From positions 930,001 through 994,000 of the forward strand of contig JAQSEB010000001.1 of assembly GCA_030063045.1 (NCBI GenBank): 64,000 nt of DNA, read 5' to 3'. The notes beneath the pieces were generated by a model that was not told the DNA's origin, did no database searches, and saw only the letters and a program-made list of their open reading frames with translations. A program made the position numbers and the translations under genes. The stretch comes from Pratylenchus scribneri. Taxonomy: Eukaryota > Nematoda > Chromadorea > Rhabditida > Pratylenchidae. Shown piece after piece: positions 1-11,600 of the stretch (position 1 is the stretch's first letter; each line of letters starts with the position of its first letter).

Positions 1-30
1 ATCCAGCCTTAGTCAGCTCTAATCAAAAAC

Positions 31-2341
31 CGTATTCTCAATAAAAATCCAGAAAATTTTATTGTTCAAACTTGGAATTGATGGCATATTGGCACTGTCC
101 CAAATGATGTCATCCTCCCAATTTGTGCATTCCAATTCATAATTATCAAATGGAAAAATGGAATGTTGAGAATCGATTGTTTGAGGAGCTAGGCGGCTTG
201 AAGAATCTAAAACTAACCCAAAAATAAATTAATCCCAACTGAAATTGACCTGTTGAATTGTCCAAATTGTTGGTTTGTTGAGCCTGAACGCGTTGAGGAT
301 TTGCCAAATATTCAAGGAAAGATTTGTTCTTCCCTAATAATAATAAATTATTTAAAAATTAAATAAATAATGGACTTACAAGCTGTCATGAATGCTTTAT
401 ATGTACGAGTGTGGGCAGTTGGAATCCAGCCGCAACGAGGCAATTTGGCCGATGAAAGCTCTTTGAATAACTGCATAAATGACGATTAATTATAGTTTTT
501 TTTCTTAAACCTTTTCCTTGGCCTCTTCTCCGTCTATTATGATATCATCTTCCCAATGGATGAGATTGACGGGCAAAAACGTTTTATCATCTAAAAATTA
601 CATTTGAAAATATTTTAATTAAATTTAATTGTTTTAACCTTCTAATGAGGAAGTTACTTGATTCTCGGGAGCAATATTTTTCATTAATGCCTAAAAATGT
701 TGATAATTATTTATTTTAAAATAAATTAAAAATACCGTTCCCCTCTTCTTCATTCCATAGTCAAAATTTGTTGGATTTGCTGGCAATCCCATTCGATCAT
801 ACCAAATTTGTGCTGGACCATACCTCCAAGGAGGCGCCGATTCATCGTCTTCTTCATTCGACTGTTGTTGCTTCTTTTCTTGTAATATTTCATCCAAATT
901 TTTTGCACAAAGTAATTCCTAAAAAATAAAATGTAATTAATTACAAAATTATATAAATTTACATATTCATCTGTACAGCATGCTTCCTTCTTTGGTGGTT
1001 TACCAAAACGAAAATTCCATCCAGATTGTTTTTCCTCCTCTTCATTCGGCTGATGAATTGGCGTCGATTTAAGACTTTCAATGGCTGCCGTTTCTTCCTC
1101 TTCCGCCGAAACTTTTTGTGTCGTTGTTTCATTTTGCTTCTTTTTGAATGTCCTCGATGTAAACCAAATTTGTTCCTTCATTCCTGGTTTAACATTTGCA
1201 AATATTCGCGAAAATCGTAGCCTTCCTCCTTGCTCAAAATCGGGGAAAAACTTCCTGCAAATGATATTTGTTCATTCATTAATAAATTGAATAATCTCAT
1301 GGTTCCAAGCTAAACCACCGAACTGTTATAATCTCATGGTTCCAAGCTAAACCACCGAACTGTTATAATCTCATGGTTCCAGGCTAAACCACCGAACTGC
1401 TATAATCTCATGGTTCTAGGCTAAACCACCGAACTGCTATAATTTCATGGTTCCAAGCTAAACCACCGAACTGTTATAATCTCATGGTTCCAGGCTAAAC
1501 CACCGAACTGCTATAATCTCATGGTTCTAGGCTAAACCACCAAACTGTTATAATCTCATGGTTCCAGGCTAAACCACCGAACTGCTATAATCTCATGGTT
1601 CCAAGCTAAACCACCGAACTGCTATAATCTCATGGTTCTAGGCTAAACCACCGAACTGTTATAATCTCATGGTTCCAGGCTAAACCACCGAACTGCTATA
1701 ATCTCATGGTTCCAAGCTAAACCACCGAACTGCTATAATCTCATGTATCTAGGTCTAGGCTAAACCACCGAACTGCTATAATCTCATGGTTCCAAGCTAA
1801 ACCACCGAACTGCTATAATCTCATGGTTCTAGGCTAAACCACCGAACTGTTATAATCTCATGGTTCCAGGCTAAACCACCGAACTGCTATAATCTCATGG
1901 TTCTAGGCTAAACCACCGAACTGCTATAATTTCATGGTTCTAGGCTAAACCACCGAACTGTTATAATCTCATGGTTCTAGGCTAAACCACCGAACTGCTA
2001 TAATCTCATGGTTCCAGGCTAAACCACCGAACTGCTATAATTTCATGGTTCTAGGCTAAACCACCGAACTGTTATAATCTCATGGTTCTAGGCTAAACCA
2101 CCGAACTGCTATAATCTCATGGTTCTAGTCTTAGGAAAAACCTATGAATTGAATTGAATAAGTAAAATTACTTTGGGTCGATGTCATCCAATTCCGGTGG
2201 AATTATTGCGGCCAATGGGGCATCGGCCCGTTGAGATGGTGGAATGAATTCTTGTTGCTGTTGCTGATTGCTAACATCATCATCAATATTCGTTGAATTT
2301 GGTAGAAAATCAGCAATTGATGAAGCTTGTTCCACTTCCAT
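31..2341 (-). CDS. taf-1: TAF1, TFIID subunit 1, N-terminal part (3' end outside window)
   Basis: TAF1 is the largest TFIID subunit; it scaffolds the complex on core promoters in the nucleus. Eight exons join in frame (376 codons): 2172-2341, 963-1254, 736-918, 639-690, 511-590, 380-470, 250-333, 31-206; the gene continues beyond base 1. Family landmarks in order: a QQQQQ run near residue 28, KFFPDFEQGG then LRFSRIF at about residue 57-70, APPWRYGPAQIWYD near 185, VNLIHWEDD near 235, CGWIPTAHTRT near 265, and FPFDNYELECTNWEDDIIWD near 340. These match TAF1 blocks that precede the DUF3591 core; bromodomains would lie outside the window. ATG 2341 opens the polyQ exon, with an AG acceptor 16 bp upstream that could be a trans-splice site. 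Intron 1 carries a 37-bp minisatellite. The gene lies 421 bp downstream of the phospholipase on the same strand. Confidence 0.9.
1291..2128. repeat. 37-bp minisatellite, about 22 copies, TAF1 intron 1
   Basis: Head-to-tail 37-bp units containing ATAATCTCATGG and GCTAAACCACCG. Units differ mainly at two sites (TTCCA/TTCTA and CTGTT/CTGCT); one copy near 1741-1755 has a short internal duplication. It fills most of TAF1 intron 1 (1255-2171). Confidence 0.97.
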
Positions 2342-2762
2342 TTTTTAAATTTATTTCTAAATTTAATCAATTGCATAAATCAATATCCGTTTCCGTTTTT
2401 TCACTTTTAATAAAAAATAATCAATTGTCATTTCAAAAAGTATGTAAAATGCTTTTAATATTAGCATATTGGTTTGTCAATTATAAATGAATGATTGATA
2501 AATTTTATCGGATATGGAAAACTTTGAAGGCAAAAAAGTGAAAAAAATGTGGATGGAATGTTTGAATGATGAGATTTTGTACCGAAATATATTTGACAAG
2601 AAGAAGAGGGATGGGAGGCCGATCGAGGCACAAAAAAAAACAACATAAAATAATGGAAAATTAAAGCGAAATGAAAATGATGAAATAATGCAAAAAATGA
2701 ACAATATGTCAAAATGAAAGTGAATAAAAATGTGTGTATGAAATTTGATGGCAGTAAATGTT
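2342..2762. other. Intergenic: TAF1 upstream / phospholipase 3' region
   Basis: AT-rich. It should hold the 3' UTR of the phospholipase and the TAF1 5' leader. Open frames here are not supported by splice signals. Same-strand spacing of 421 bp leaves an operon possible but undecided. Confidence 0.6.
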
Positions 2763-5700
2763 CTATTTGCGCTCCTCTTTCACCGGGCTGGGCGGATTTG
2801 ATGTTTGTGTTTGTTGGTCCTGCATTTGCCGTCGTCCTTCCACCACCGGGCATCGATCCGTTGCTCTGCCGACTTTTCTCAACAATTGGCATAATTTTTC
2901 CACATAATCCTAAACATTTCAATTTTATTCAAAAATGTTTTAAATTTGTTTTTACCTTGTGCTTGTACGTGTACTCCATGCAGTCCCACATCATCTGGGC
3001 AATTTCCGCATCGTCCTTCGCATCCATTTGAACGTCTTTGTGCAGCGGCGCGCTCAGGCGGAAGTAGGGCGTCCTTTGTGAAATGCACCACGTCCCGGAC
3101 CGAACAACGGGGGCTCTGGAAAAAGATGAAAATAAATTACAAATTATCAAGTTTTAAAAAAGACAAACCCTTCTGTGGCTGTCACTTGGTCGACGAGAAT
3201 TTGGCCAATGGTGAGCACGGCATTGTATGAGGTGATCGGCTGGGCCATGTAGTTTTGTGCCAGTTCCAAGTGTGCGGGCTGAAAATGCAAATATTTAAAA
3301 TGCAAATATTTAAAATGCAAATATTTAATTCATATTTAATCCAATTTCACAAATTTTAAATTATTAAAGAAATATTTACCGCCAATGCAATTGCTGGTAT
3401 CGACCCGGTCCCAATGCTCAGAACACATCCGATCCGAACTGAATTTGGCAAGTTCTGCAAAAATAAATAAATTAATTCAATTTGGAATTTGAGGGATTTT
3501 TACCTTTAATTTGTTGAAACTGTTCCAGAACTGGATCTCATGCATTAACTCCAATGTTGGATTGTTGGCAATTATTCCCCCTTAATTTGAATTTTATTAT
3601 TTTTGTGGAATTTAAACAAAAAACTCACCATCAATGTATTTGTTGTCAACGGCCGAGAAAAATGTTGGAGCTAAAATAAAAAAATTAATATTGAAATTAA
3701 ATCAAATTGAATTTACCCGCCGATGTTCGCCTCAATGCCTTCCACAGCAAAAGACCGTCTGCATTATTGAATCCTAATTCGGCGTTTTCCTCATCGCTGG
3801 CCGGCAATTTGTAGTTTCTCATCAGCTCAAGTTGGACGGGGAAAAAGTCGGCCCTCGTTGTTGTGAACACAAGCCTTCAAATGAATAATTTAATTTAATT
3901 AACCCAAATCCCATTCTGTGCTTACCTCGGCCAGCGGATATCTGCCAGTAATTTGTCTTTGCCCATCTCCTCCTGGATGAATGCCTCCAAAACCATTGTG
4001 TTGTGTGGACGGCGCGCTTCGAAAACGAGGTCCTTGAATCGAATGTAGTACTGAATAAAAAATTTTAAAAAATTAATTTAATAAAAATGAAACAAACCCG
4101 CTGAATTTGCCGCAATGTTTGACCGGTCGCCAGCCCAGCCGCCACAATTGAACCAGTTGATGTGCCCGCCACCCAGTCGAAATATTGGAACACTGGCTCG
4201 CCCATCATCCGTTCCACTTCAATTAAAATCTGACAAAAACAATTAAATTAGGTAAAATTTGCATATATTCAATTTTTACCTGTGCAATGACCAGCCCGCG
4301 AATTCCGCCACCGTCCAAAGAAAGCACATTGATGACATTGCCGCCCTCCTCCTCCTCCATTGATTCGATTTCATCCAGCGTCTTCATCATTTCATCGTAA
4401 ATGGCATTATGCTCAGAATCAAGAACTGAAAATGGGCAAATAATTTGATGTAAAATGAATATTCTTTCAAGATTATTCATTTGAATGATTTGGTTGGCTG
4501 GTCTAACCCAGGTTAAACCAATTTTACTTATTAGTTTTGGCCAAAAACCAAAATCTATTCAAAGGTTTAGTAATTAATTTTGTCAAATTAAATACCAATA
4601 TATTATCGATCGGTGCCATCGAGATGTATCGATTTTCGTTTTAAATATGATTTAGGAGCGTAAAATGGTGTTAAAATCTTTTGGACATTTTCAATTTTTT
4701 GGACAAATACTATTTTAATTTAATATGAATTGATTGATTGATTAAGCTCAAATAAGCCTACCTTTATTGTAGCGCTGCTGCTCCTTGGCGAATGTCCGGT
4801 TCTCAAATTCTTGCACCAGCGATGTTGGACTTTTTGTTGTTGCTGCTGTCGCTGCTGCCGCCGCCGCTGAGGTTGTTGGTGATGAAGTGATTGCTGGCAT
4901 CGATGAGGGCTTTTTCAGAATTTGCAAAAATTTGTCGTCCACACATCCACTGACGCAGCTGGCCTTTGTACTTGGGCAACGGTGGGCACCACAGATGATT
5001 AGGCTCTTCAGGAATTCAATGCTGAATTTATTAGAATTTAATTTTATTGTATTTTTCCAAAGTGAAAAACTCACGCATTCAATTTCGCCGCCAAATGGCG
5101 CGGTGTATCCCCTTGCACATTTGTTTGGTTTGGGTCGGCGCCAAGGCACAGCAAAAGGCGGGTGATTTGCAAATTGTTTTGTGAGATGGCCATATGGAGA
5201 GCAGTCATTTTCGATCCATCCGCCTTGACGTTCAAATCCGCCCCGTACGATGCCAGGCACATGACCATTCCTGAAAAAAATACAAAATGTGAAATTAATT
5301 TTATTGAATTTATTTACCCAGATCTCCCCGAGTGACGAATTGGTGCAATGGAGTCAGCCCGGCCTTGTTTTTTGCATTCAAATCCAGCTCCCTGTGCTTC
5401 AAGTGGAGTAAGCCCATCAGCGAGGTTTTGTAAAGAGCAGCATGGAGGCACTGAAAATTGTGAAAATTTATAAATTCACTCATTAAATTTTGATAAATTA
5501 TAGGTTATAGGGAGTTCGTAACCACTATGTAAGTATTCCAACTTAAAGGTTTTAGATTAGGTTAGAAAAAATTGGAACTAAAGATCAAAGGAACTTTCCC
5601 CTATTTGAGGTCGAGGGTTCGAATCCGCTCCGGAGCAAGTATTTTTTTCAGGCTTGAATTTCATTTTTATGCATTTTTATACAATTTAAAGTACAAAAAA

Positions 5701-6993
5701 AGATGTGCAAACTAACCGTATTTCCCGTCACGGCATCTCGCTCACTGTGTATTCCCGGCGACGTTTCCAGCAAAATTCGGATCATCCTTAATCAATAAAT
5801 TATAATTTGAATAATCATTTTTCCCATTAACTCACTCGATTGTTTTCCCCTTTGACTGCATCAATTCGAACAAGGGGTTTTTGTCCGCTTTTCTCAACAA
5901 TTCACCGTCATATTCCAACAATTTTTTCAAGCAAAAGGGATTCAAATTGCCGAATGCGACCCGGGTTGCCGTATCTCCTGCATTGTTTTTGGCTAAAAAA
6001 TAGTGAAAATTAAATTTACATATAAATTTAAATTAATTTTTACCATTGATGAAGGGCCTGCACCCTTCGAAACTCCAAAGCAAGTCCAACATTTCCTGTG
6101 ATGCCAAAGCCGCATAATGCCACTGAAAATTTGATGAATTTATTATTATTTGAGATTGAATTTCTTACCGCATTGTTTCCTACCGGATCGCACAGTGTGG
6201 GGTTGGCACCAATTTTGATCAAAAATTTGACGATCGCCTCTTGTTGTTTTTCGATTGCCAACAGCAGTGGATACTTCCCCTCGGGGGCACAAGGGACTTT
6301 GGTTAAATCTAAAATGCAAATTTGAAATGTAATATTCATTTAAAAACCTTACCATTTTCAGTAAACCCAAATCTTTTGAGGTATTTCAACCCATCATCAG
6401 TGAAAATGTCCGTTCGCTGGCAGTAAATCGCAATGTGCACCATTCGCCAAAGAGGGTTTTTCTTCATCTGTAATTATAAGAATTAATAAATTAATGAGAT
6501 ACTTAAATCACAAACCATGTATGTGACGTCCCAAATTGTCTTTCGGATATCCTTTTTGTCGTCTAAAATTAAAGTTGAATGTCCACTAATTTTTATTTCA
6601 CCCACCAAACAGCCTGAAAAGCACCCGGCACTCCTCGCATCGTCGGCAAAAATCCAGCGCCTCCTCCAAGTCCTTTGACCGGAATATTGTGAAATACCGC
6701 TTCTTGTTGCCGCCGCCACAGTCCTCCGGTGAGCAAGTGTAAACAACATGATTCAACTTCTCGTTTTTGATCGTTCCCTGGATAACGGCCAAAGGCGTCT
6801 CACCAATTTCGTGAATGGCTGGGTAGAATATTTTGTGTGATGCGAGCAATTCGGGTTTGATCTCTGCCACCTCAAACGGATCACTGTTAAATATAATTTT
6901 GTTTTAATATTATTGGATTTATCTAAAAAACCTTGGGATCCAGTAATTGTCGCCGAACACCCGCTCCTTGACTGATTCGAACAAGTCGCTCAT
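2763..6993 (-). CDS. PLA2G6: Calcium-independent phospholipase A2, group VI (PLA2G6/iPLA2-beta type)
   Basis: Hydrolyses acyl chains of glycerophospholipids and takes part in membrane remodelling. 21 exons (6932-6993, 6606-6883, 6516-6562, 6353-6467, 6169-6308, 6044-6122, 5836-5992, 5717-5786, 5318-5450, 5075-5270, 4762-5021, 4280-4425, 4098-4229, 3926-4050, 3717-3874, 3629-3670, 3504-3580, 3380-3454, 3169-3278, 2956-3115, 2763-2909) sum to 2709 bases, 902 aa; human PLA2G6 is 806. The N-terminus ([14 protein letters not shown]) resembles the vertebrate start. Ankyrin repeats cover about residues 165-445 ([20 protein letters not shown]). An Ala/Thr/Ser-rich linker follows. The patatin domain has the oxyanion loop SLDGGGIRG, the nucleophile elbow GTSTG and the Asp of the catalytic dyad in [12 protein letters not shown]. 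The C-terminus matches the family ([11 protein letters not shown]). I chose ATG 6993 because an AG acceptor lies 12 bp upstream. Confidence 0.95.
5580..5705 (+). repeat. tRNA-derived SINE-like copy (phospholipase intron)
   Basis: Has a Pol III B-box-like GGGTTCGAATCC, a T-run and the family tail TTTTTATGCATTTTTA. It lies in the intron 5451-5716, antisense to the gene. It is the only member seen left of 42 kb. Confidence 0.7.
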
Positions 6994-8692
6994 CTTGACT
7001 GTGATCTGGGCAAGTGAGAAGAATCTGAAGTTCATCATCATCAAATAAGTTGGGATTTAACAATTTAAACCTTGATCTTCCATCGTGCTCATCATCTGCT
7101 CTGGGTTGCCCATGTTCATTCTCTTCGGCTTCCTTTTGATTCTCCTCAATGCCCACCATTTCAATGCATGTTGTTGTTGTGATTGCATTGTTCGCGTCGT
7201 CATCAGCCTGCCGTTCTTCGCCGCTGCTTCCAATTGAAATTGCAGTGATTGTATCATTTGTTTCCGACTCTTCTTCATTTTTATTTTTCTCTTCTTGATT
7301 CATTGCTTTCAATTTAATTAATCAAATCTATAAAATAAAAAGAATAATATTATTGATAAAAAACTAATGGTTTATAAATCCATGATGAGCAGAATAGCCT
7401 TAACTTATGTTGGTTGGGGACCAGCGGGACTATTTCTTACCAAAAACCAACCTAGAGCTGAGTTAGCTTAAACTTTTAATTAAAAATAAATATCCAATTT
7501 TTGGTTATTTAGTGAATTTATTCTATTTATAAAATTATTGTTTTATAAAAATTGGACTGATAAGTAGCTGGGTAACGAATGATGATTGATGTGATGAATG
7601 ATGGATATGGATTGGATGTGAATGTTGAGCTGATCCGACCTCGTTCTCGTTCTCATCATTTTTCTTACAATCTTTGTAATCCAAATTTAACATTATCTCT
7701 CATCCTAACATGACATTTTGTCCTAACTTTCAACATAATGCCATATAAATTAATAATTCAAAATTAATGAATATCCCTTTTTTCTCTCATCATCATAAAT
7801 TCACTAATTATTTTAGATTAACTGTTGGAAAAATCTGTTTTCTTGTCCATTTTTTTAATTATCAAATGTAAAATGATAAAAAATTTATCGGTTGAAAATA
7901 TCACAAAAATATAGAATGATTTTACAGGAAAATTAGAAGCCTGTGGGGTGGGTTTCAAGGCAATCAAAAGAATGGATGAGGACGATAAATTGGGGGATGG
8001 CACAAAATTGATATATAAAAATAGCCATTATTTCACCTTCCAGAATTGTTGGCTTTTTTGTTGAGTTATGGCCAAAAGAAATGTCCAAATTCTTAATCTT
8101 CTTGCGATTGCGATGTTTCGAATATATTTGATTCGTGTCGTCCATCAATCTCTGTTGACTTTATTCATTCGTCGTCCATCCATCCATTTTGCAATACCAG
8201 CCGAAAGTGAGGGCAATATTTTGGTTCGTCCCGGCACCAATTTTTGCCCTCAAATTGGCTGCAATCTCCTCTCAATTGGCCTGGCCAAAAATGCGCTTGA
8301 CATGGACTTTCAACAAGGATTTGTCCCATTTTGACAGAAGATCGTAAATCACCAAACAGCCAAAACAAATTTTATAGAGGATAGATAAATTTGGGACAAA
8401 CTCAAAACATCATTTGGTGGTTCATTCACACTTTCCCCAATTTCCATTGACCTTCATCCTCCCTAGTCCCTATTATCCGCATTATCATAGCGAATATGAA
8501 TCATTCCCGCATTCTTTTGTGGATGCCCCCCTCCCCTTCATTCCCTTTTTGGGTCATTTTGTATTCGTGGGAATGTTGAGAGAGAATGGCCATGGAATAT
8601 TAGGCGGTCAATTTTTTTTTCAAATTCCCAAGCTCCGAATTCCCTGTTCATTCATTTTGCCATAATCATATTTAATAATAATTGGCCTAAAA
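6994..8692. other. Divergent intergenic region upstream of phospholipase and the 430-aa gene
   Basis: Should contain promoters for both strands. On the minus strand an acidic open frame starts at ATG 7303 (about 85 codons rich in Glu, Asp and Asn) and ends at a plausible donor near 7072. No joint to the acceptors at 7006 or 7036 keeps it in frame with the phospholipase start, so it may be leader sequence or a uORF. A CT-rich stretch runs about 8415-8665. No other gene is convincing. Confidence 0.5.
8020..8076. repeat. Family A hairpin element, one end only
   Basis: Only the right-arm end (CACCTTCCAGAATTG through GAGTTATGGCCAAAAG) is recognisable; leftmost trace of family A in the window. Confidence 0.6.
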
Positions 8693-11600
8693 ATGAATTC
8701 TCCAGCTGCTAAAATTGAATGGATTTGTCCAACATTTTGTATTGAATTCATTCCCTCTGGCACCAATCATCTTCAATTATTCACTTCTTCCCTAATAAAT
8801 GTGCCAATGATGAGCCCCGCTGCACTGACAAGGCATAATTCCGAGCCAGATTTGTTGGGAACACCAATTGGCAAATTCCTGAATGAATGGAACAGGAGCA
8901 AAAAGAAGAATGAGCCAAATGGTGAGGAAATAAATGGGGCGAAATAGAACAATTCTAGTACCGCCGATTGAATACTTGGGCCGTTCATTTGGCCATAACT
9001 CGAGAAGGAAGCAACCATTTTTGGAAGGCAATAAACCATTTGAAAGCCTTAAATGTCTTATAAAAAGTGGCCTTAAAATTTTTTGAAAACCCGAAATAAT
9101 TTCTAAAATAAAAGGCTTTTCTTTTCCTCCATTCAATAGAATCCGAGTTCATCTCACTCAAAGGCATAAAACTTTTCATAAAGTTGGAATTCATAAAATT
9201 AAAATAGGTAACTTTATAGAGGACTTTTTTGGCTTTCAAATGGTATATCGCCTTCCAGAATTGGCTATTGCCTCGCTAAGATATGGGCCAAAAACCAATG
9301 AAGATATTCAATAGACGGTACTCAATTATCCTCCACCATAGAATTGAGGGAAGGAGTTGGCAACAAACAACAAAAATCCATTCATTGAATTTTAAATTGA
9401 ATTAAATGGAGTTGAAATTGAAATTGGAATGTGATTTATTTTGTTGATTGATCAATGATTCAAGGGAAGGACTCAAATTAATCTTATTCTACAAAATTGG
9501 AGGGAAGGGGGGGGGGGAATGATTGCGTACTGGGGCTGGCCTGATCTTTCATTCATTCTCCCCTCCCCATTTTTCTACTCAAAAACATGCGCAAAAGAGC
9601 ATTCATTCCATTTTCTTTGTTTCAGCCGTTCATTCTTCGTCCACCACGCGCCTTCCATTTTGGCCTTCCAAATTGAATCGACGTTCCCAACCAATCAGCC
9701 AGCAAAAATTCCAAATGGACAAGGCCCGCGCACCTCTATGCCTTCCATTGCCCCAATTTCGGCATCAGGTCCCATAATTTCTCCTAATACCCTTCTAATT
9801 CCCATTTTAAAAAGGCCAAATTCATTCGTTCCCCATTTGCCCCACTCCCTTTTGATCTGTCCCGCATTCGTCCATGCCAACAGCAAAATCAAAGTGGTTT
9901 TACGGTGGCTGATTGCCGGGATGGCGATTTGCTTCCTTCTTGCTGGTTTTCCTTCGATTCTGAGGTAATTTCTCTTTTCTAATCCCTTTTATTTCCCCGG
10001 GACGTTTCAAATTTACTAATTGAGTAGAAGAAGCATCGGTTTTTTGTCCATAGCTCAATGAGGCAGTTGCCATTTCAGGAAGGCTGTATATTTTTGAAAA
10101 GTAAAAAGGGTTCCCTCTATCAAGTTGCCCTAGAAATTTTTTGAATCCAAGCCTAAGAAAAAAGCTTCATGCCTTTGAATGAGACTCAAATTTTTGGAGG
10201 AACTTCCAACTGTTTAAAGTTTTCAAAAAATTAATAAATCTATTTGGTAGCGGACTTATAGAGCTTTCAAATACCATAACGCCTTCTGAAATTGGTTGCC
10301 TCTCTCTCGACATTTGGTTAAAAGAATGACTTTAGTACTAAAATGGCGGCATTGAAACATCCCATTTCCTCCTTTCTAATTCCTCTAATTCCTTCCATTC
10401 CTCCACAGGATTTAAATCGCCTCCATTATAAATTGCAACGAAGAATCAGCAGAAAACGATCGTTGACCAAGGCAAATTGCCCATTTGGCGAACAGAATGC
10501 GGGAAGGGCCAACATCATCGAGAAATGTAAAAGTTCCTTTAATTTTTGTGCCGACAAACAATTTTACCTCATTTTAGATCAACGCCTAAGAGGGGGTATT
10601 CGACGTGCCCTTTCCGATCATCAACTTTATTTTATGGACCCTAAAAGGGACATTGGCGAGGAAATCCTTCAAAGGAAAGGAGTGGAAAAGGGCAAAAGGG
10701 TTTCATTCTCATCGCCGGCTCCAAAAAAGGGGGAAGAAGGTGGCAACGAAACAATTCCCAAAACAATGAAAAGGAACAAATCATCGGTCAGTGGCACGGG
10801 CACCCAAATATGTCCCATATTCCAACATTTAATTTAGGCTAGCCTCCAATTGGATTTTTCTTCTCCTGAACAACTATTGAAGGATGTTCAACCAGTGAAA
10901 CCAATTTTGGCACGCAAAAGCAGTGTCGCAACTTCATCCAGCACAAATTTTTTGCAGCCTCCCAACGTTGGAGGCGCATTCCGGCATCGAACGGGAACAA
11001 TTGCAAGCACTGGGCATTGTGATGAATATGCAATCATTTGCCCAATGGATTATGCCACGGTGAGGATAACCAATTCAATATAGTCATTTGCATAAGCCTG
11101 GTCATTTTTTTATTATAGCTCATCGAGGCAAAAGTCATTCTCCGCCTGTTTGACTATGTTTTAATAATTCCACCTGTTTGACTAAGTTTTAATAATTCCG
11201 CCTGGTTGACTAAGTTTTAATAATTCTGCCTGTTTAACTAAGTTTTAATAATTCCGCCTGGTTGACTATTTTTTAATAATTCCGCCTGTTTGACTAAGTT
11301 TTAATAATTCCGCCTGTTTGACTAAGTTTTAATAATTCCGCCTGTTTGACTAAGTTTTAATAATTCCGCCTGTTTTACTAAGTTTTAATAATTCCGCCTG
11401 TTTGACTAAGTTTTAATAATTCCGCCTGTTTTACTAAGTTTTAATAATTCCGCCTGTTTGACTAAGTTTTAATAATTCCGCCTGTTTGACTAAGTTTTAA
11501 TAATTCCGCCTGTTTGACTAAGTTTTAATAATTCCGCCTGTTTTACTAAGTTTTAATAATTCCGCCTGTTTGACTAAGTTTTAATAATTCCGCCTGTTTG

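Noticed and set aside
1291..2128. Regular repeats as a CRISPR array
   Set aside because: Units abut directly without variable spacers, no cas genes, and the host is a eukaryotic intron.
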